A DNA stretch of 7,351 bases, from NCBI GenBank assembly GCA_002415785.1, contig DIAJ01000036.1:1-7351 (forward strand), written 5' to 3'. The notes beneath the pieces were generated by a model, which saw only the letters and a program-made list of their open reading frames with translations, searched no databases and was not told where the DNA came from. The position numbers were made by a program, and so were the translations under genes. The DNA is from Flavobacteriales bacterium UBA5081. GTDB taxonomy: Bacteria > Bacteroidota > Bacteroidia > Flavobacteriales_E > Vicingaceae. Below, in pieces: positions 7,077 to 7,351 of this stretch. Within the stretch, counting starts at the first letter, position 1; each line of letters begins with the position of its first letter.

Positions 7077-7090
7077 TTATGCGTGCATAG
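7077..7090. promoter_or_regulatory. Operator O1, probable MarR binding site upstream of the MarR-fad promoter
   Basis: TTATGCGTGCATAG contains the inverted repeat TATGC-GT-GCATA with perfect 5-base arms. It matches the second palindrome (7178-7191) at 12 of 14 bases. It begins 19 bases upstream of the -7 element at 7050-7057, right where the -33 contact would be, so a bound repressor would block RNA polymerase. That the bound protein is the adjacent MarR regulator is inferred from position and site symmetry. Confidence 0.65.
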
Positions 7091-7177
7091 TAAATATTTT
7101 GGATGAATATCTAGTATACTGTAAGTGAGTAGGTAGCAGGGTGATTGAAAATTGATTTATTAAATTTTCTTAACCTC

Positions 7178-7191
7178 TTATGCGCGCATAA
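7178..7191. promoter_or_regulatory. Operator O2, probable MarR binding site upstream of the plus-strand promoter
   Basis: TTATGCGCGCATAA is a perfect 14-base palindrome and shares TATGC-N2-GCATA with O1. The centres are 101 bases apart. It lies 11 bases upstream of a plus-strand TATATTTG element (7203-7210), covering part of that promoter's -33/spacer region. Two copies of one palindrome, each beside an outward-facing promoter element, fit divergent control by a single dimeric regulator. Confidence 0.65.
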
Positions 7192-7202
7192 TAATTTGTT
7201 CT

Positions 7203-7210
7203 TATATTTG
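7203..7210 (+). promoter_or_regulatory. Bacteroidota -7 promoter element, plus strand
   Basis: TATATTTG is an exact match to TAnnTTTG, and identical to the divergent element that would drive the MarR operon. Transcription would begin around 7215-7218 and run rightward through the hairpin at 7256-7285. A clear -33 TTG is lacking; O2 covers that area. The product is either the leader of the CDS that may begin at 7292 or a short RNA. Confidence 0.5.
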
Positions 7211-7255
7211 CATCGACAAGAGGTAGTAGACTTGTTAATTGGTTAGTAATTGAAG

Positions 7256-7285
7256 CAAAGGGGTAGTCGCCAGACTGCCCCTTTG
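7256..7285 (+). other. Strong hairpin in the plus-strand leader (attenuator, terminator or structured 5'UTR)
   Basis: Bases 7256-7268 (CAAAGGGGTAGTC) pair with 7273-7285 (GACTGCCCCTTTG) over 13 bp with a single G-U wobble and a four-base GCCA loop. It is the only GC-rich stretch in this AT-rich intergenic region. The stem starts about 40 bases after the predicted transcription start and ends 6 bases before the ATG at 7292. No T-tract follows, so a classic intrinsic terminator is not supported. Confidence 0.6.
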
Positions 7286-7291
7286 TGATTT

Positions 7292-7351
7292 ATGAACTTT
7301 GCTAATTTTCTAAGACGAAGGATTTATATAGGATCAAGATCAAAAGTTGTG
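7292..7351 (+). CDS. Possible start of an unrecognised CDS, cut by the window edge
   Basis: An ATG at 7292 opens a frame that stays open for 20 codons to the end of the window, with an in-frame TGA just upstream at 7286-7288. The visible peptide begins MNFANFLRRRIY and is strongly basic (three consecutive Arg, then Arg and Lys further on). It is too short to assign a family. Support comes from a plus-strand promoter element and operator upstream; there is no Shine-Dalgarno, and the hairpin ends 6 bases before the ATG. If real, it is divergent from, and perhaps co-regulated with, the MarR-fad operon. A chance open frame of this length is also possible. Confidence 0.4.
   Translation, partial: MNFANFLRRRIYIGSRSKVV

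Larger units (their letters stand above)
7028..7291. other. Intergenic control region between the MarR-fad operon and the right-hand side
   Basis: This stretch of about 260 bases has no gene that I can support. From left to right it holds the minus-strand -7 element, operator O1, a featureless AT-rich stretch of about 85 bases (7091-7177), operator O2, the plus-strand -7 element, a weak small hairpin (ACAAG at 7216-7220 with CTTGT at 7231-7235), a direct repeat of TAATTG (7236 and 7247), and the strong hairpin at 7256-7285. Confidence 0.7.

Noticed and set aside
7113..7120. AGTATACT palindrome between the two operators
   Set aside because: It is only 8 bases, AT-rich, and unlike O1 and O2; expected by chance in this composition.
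7256..7285. Hairpin considered as a standard intrinsic terminator
   Set aside because: The stem is strong, but no T-tract follows it on either strand, so it is listed only as a structured element.

Overview
The window looks like a piece of a Bacteroidota chromosome, probably from an aerobic flavobacterium- or cytophaga-like lineage. The evidence is a T9SS type B (gliding-motility/CHU_C) sorting domain, TATATTTG-type -7 promoter elements, weak or absent Shine-Dalgarno sequences, AT-rich intergenic DNA, and a stand-alone four-helix-bundle (23S rRNA intervening-sequence protein family) gene sitting between metabolic genes. The genus cannot be told from this sequence.

Layout. Bases 1-687 (+) are the 3' end of a large secreted protein: two Ig-like repeats followed by a C-terminal T9SS sorting domain, with the start lying off the left edge. 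A strong hairpin with T-tracts on both sides (703-739) separates it from a convergent minus-strand operon. In transcription order (right to left) that operon is a MarR-family regulator (7027-6581), fadN (6588-4180), fadA (4166-2991), a four-helix-bundle gene (2940-2590) and fadE (2529-754). The MarR and fadN genes overlap by 8 bases and fadN-fadA are 13 bases apart, so these look co-transcribed. The four-helix-bundle gene is set off by 50-60 base gaps that carry imperfect inverted repeats, and looks like an insertion between fadA and fadE.

Function. FadE, FadN and FadA together cover all four steps of a beta-oxidation turn: acyl-CoA dehydrogenation (FadE), enoyl-CoA hydration (FadN C-terminal half), 3-hydroxyacyl-CoA oxidation (FadN N-terminal half) and thiolysis (FadA). 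Catalytic residues are visible for each step. Gene order and protein sizes match the Bacillus subtilis fadNAE operon, but the regulator here is MarR-type and lies inside the operon. No acyl-CoA synthetase or electron-transfer flavoprotein gene is in the window.

Regulation. The non-coding stretch 7028-7291 is the most informative part. It holds two near-identical palindromes (TATGC-N2-GCATA), one 19 bases upstream of a minus-strand TATATTTG element that would drive the MarR-fad operon, the other 11 bases upstream of a plus-strand TATATTTG element. The simplest reading is a MarR operator pair controlling divergent transcription. The plus-strand transcript would run into a strong 13-bp hairpin (7256-7285) just before a possible truncated CDS at 7292, so it is either a leader RNA or a short RNA. 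No RNA gene, CRISPR array or complete insertion sequence was seen.
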